A DNA stretch of 23,562 bases from a virus: positions 1 to 23,562 of IMG/VR virus record IMGVR_UViG_3300025280_000177. One strand, 5' to 3'. The notes beneath the pieces were generated by a model. It saw nothing but the letters and a program-made list of their open reading frames with translations, had not been told where the DNA came from and did not search any database. Positions 22,310 to 23,562 of this stretch are shown here, in pieces. Made by a program: the position numbers and the translations under genes. How positions within the stretch are numbered: the first letter of the stretch is position 1; each line of letters begins with the position of its first letter.

Positions 22310-23212
22310 TTATATCCTTAAAGATCTAGCCGTGGGGACAAGACGTAAAGGAACCCCATGATCTATATCCTGATTCGCTGCCCTTTGAAATTCTTCTTCA
22401 TAAATAAGCTTCAACCCTTCTACTCGTTGAGGAGATCGTTTTAAAGCTATGTGATAAGATAATCCAGCTACCAAACAAGGTAAAAAGCGAAAAGGAATCT
22501 GGGCAGTATCAGTGGACGCATCCGCATCCTCAATTCGTTTAACACGATAATAAATAAGTTGGTCCGTCGAATTTTCAGGACTTGGCCAGAGCGTTACAGT
22601 AGGCGTGATTTGACGATTTACATAGAACTGCGTGGGCCGCGCCTGAGTAGTTTTCGTAGGGATATCCAAATAATTAGATCGTCCAATACGGTTTATGGAC
22701 AAATCCTGGCTATCTCTACGAATTACAGCTTCTAGTACGTCCACGGTTGCTTGGACATCTGTCAATCCCGGATTAGCGGTAACAGTAGTAGTAGCCGCAC
22801 TCGAGGATCCAGTAATGGTTTCCGCAGCCGTAAAATCACCGCTCGGAACCGTTAAGGTCATGGTAGTGGAAGAAGGGAGTGTGATAATAGAAGCGGTTAC
22901 TGCACTAGTACCACCTGTTATCGTTTCCCCAACAGAGAAGCTGGTTGAAGACCCAACCGTCATGGTAATAACACCAATAGGATAGGTTGCTATGGAAGAG
23001 GAAGTCGATAACTGAGCTAAAGTCTGTGTGACTTGCTCAATCGTCCAGAGATTTAACCCCCGGTTCGCCCACTCTGCAAAAAGAAGATTTAGTGATCTTC
23101 GTGCAGTCTTGGCATCATACCCAGTTCGTAATTCGAGGCCGCACCTTTCAAAGGCTTCCTCTGTAATTTCGGCCATATCCAGGTTGAAATCAACCGATCC
23201 AGAAGTTGCCAT
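22310..23212 (-). CDS. head-tail connector-type structural protein, 300 aa, with inserted repeat module
   Basis: Residues 1-62 (EITEEAFERCGLELRTGYDA, then ARRSLNLLFAEWANRGLNLW) are the helical start of a connector-type protein common in marine podoviruses. The scaffold resumes near residue 155 (VDVLEAVIRRD, ARPTQFYVNRQITPTVTLWP, then FRFLPCLVAGLSYHIALKR and LKLIYEEEFQRAA). Between them (about 80-148) is an insertion of two similar beta units, each with GETITGGTSA or AETITGSSSA. TTAGGAG, overlapping the preceding gene's TAG, sits 7 bases before the ATG. Its role as a portal-proximal or neck connector, like T7 gp11, is inferred from layout and order. Confidence 0.75.
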   Translation of the reverse strand: MATSGSVDFNLDMAEITEEAFERCGLELRTGYDAKTARRSLNLLFAEWANRGLNLWTIEQVTQTLAQLSTSSSIATYPIGVITMTVGSSTSFSVGETITGGTSAVTASIITLPSSTTMTLTVPSGDFTAAETITGSSSAATTTVTANPGLTDVQATVDVLEAVIRRDSQDLSINRIGRSNYLDIPTKTTQARPTQFYVNRQITPTVTLWPSPENSTDQLIYYRVKRIEDADASTDTAQIPFRFLPCLVAGLSYHIALKRSPQRVEGLKLIYEEEFQRAANQDIDHGVPLRLVPTARSLRI

Positions 23213-23222
23213 TAAATATCTC

Positions 23223-23432
23223 CTAACCCCAAACCATCATGCGAAGTCCCACCACTAACTGTCCTATTATCAGAAATCCTATCCCCCATAAACGTCTACT
23301 CAGGGTATCTAACGATTTTTGGAGATGATAGAGGTCGTTTGTTTTAACAACATCTATCTTTTGAGAAAGAAGCTTGAGTTCACCTTTTATCTCGACAAGC
23401 TCAAGCTCATTCTTACGGGAAAGGTCGTCCAC
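23223..23432 (-). CDS. small coiled-coil protein with C-terminal membrane anchor (XhlA/holin-like), 69 aa
   Basis: The start is a GTG at 23432, two bases after the preceding gene's TAA; no internal Met exists before residue 65. Residues about 8-45 are heptad-like and charged (ELVEIKGELKLLSQKIDVV). Residues about 49-63 (WGIGFLIIGQLVVGL) are a hydrophobic membrane segment followed by RMMVWG. This architecture is typical of XhlA-type haemolysin or holin-accessory proteins of phages, which cooperate with lysis enzymes. Its place in the structural operon, far from the M15 peptidase at the other end, is unusual for a lysis protein, so a membrane role in assembly is an alternative. Confidence 0.68.
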   Translation of the reverse strand: MDDLSRKNELELVEIKGELKLLSQKIDVVKTNDLYHLQKSLDTLSRRLWGIGFLIIGQLVVGLRMMVWG

Positions 23433-23434
23433 GA

Positions 23435-23562
23435 TTAGAACTCTTTAATACATTCAAGGACCACGGTGTAATCATCACCAGCGGCATGTCCAATAGTAGT
23501 AAATCTGATATCCCCAGTAGGACTTGTAGCACTATTTACTAGGCCCCCAAAGGAAGAGAAAT
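23435..23562 (-). CDS. unidentified virion-type protein, C-terminal fragment (start outside window)
   Basis: Translating the minus strand from the right edge gives 41 uninterrupted codons before TAA at 23435-23437. The end reads FTTIGHAAGDDYTVVLECIK, preceded by a Gly/Ser/Thr-rich stretch (SSFGGLVNSATSPTGDI). The beta-strand pattern fits a small virion or decoration-type protein. The gene is joined to the coiled-coil membrane protein by a two-base gap. It is too partial to name. Confidence 0.6.
   Translation of the reverse strand, partial: FSSFGGLVNSATSPTGDIRFTTIGHAAGDDYTVVLECIKEF

Noticed and set aside
1-23562. tRNA genes, integrase, insertion sequences or attachment sites.
   Set aside because: No cloverleaf-like sequence, recombinase motif, inverted-repeat-bounded element or flanking direct repeat was seen on either strand; gaps between genes are too short to hold them.

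Overview
The window is one end of a tailed-phage genome, most likely a marine podovirus. The evidence is a family A DNA polymerase tail, a long single-strand run of virion genes, an M15 endolysin-type peptidase, no tape-measure or contractile-sheath gene, and the Gly/Gln-rich virion proteins usual in uncultured marine phages. A small secreted protein at the end of the late operon resembles a family I associate with alphaproteobacteria, so an alphaproteobacterial host is a reasonable but unproven guess. No integrase, repressor, tRNA, insertion sequence or CRISPR array was seen.

Layout. Positions 1-575 (+) hold the C-terminal part of the polymerase. Everything else is one head-to-tail block on the minus strand, so transcription enters at the right edge and runs left to position 576, where it meets the polymerase gene with no intergenic base. 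Read 5' to 3' on the minus strand, the block has five parts. (1) 23562-19919: the end of an unidentified virion-type gene, a small coiled-coil plus membrane-anchor protein (XhlA/holin-like), three probable connector/adaptor proteins, and three small structural candidates. (2) 19909-13730: a tail-fibre and receptor module containing a fibre, an RCC1 seven-repeat propeller, a sulfotransferase-glycosyltransferase fusion, a tail-assembly chaperone-like protein and a second fibre. (3) 13729-10976: a tail nozzle/hub-like protein and two tiny proteins. (4) 10976-1604: four large virion proteins (581, 346, 975 and 1213 aa) that are candidates for the internal or ejected set. (5) 1607-576: an M15 peptidase, an overlapping zinc-ribbon microprotein too short for routine ORF calling, a 61-aa protein and a secreted 96-aa protein.

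Genes are packed with 1-4 base overlaps (ATGA, TAATG, TGATG) or gaps of about 15 bases or less, so no stretch over 300 bases lacks a gene. No promoter or convincing intrinsic terminator was found. Several natural starts are inside the longest ORFs and have been corrected here from stop/start coupling or Shine-Dalgarno position.

The most notable element is the 582-aa fusion of a PAPS-type sulfotransferase to a TPR/GT9-like glycosyltransferase, inserted among receptor-binding genes and flanked by two fibres that share a duplicated N-terminal anchor. It could decorate the virion's own fibres or remodel the host surface. This is inference from motifs and context.
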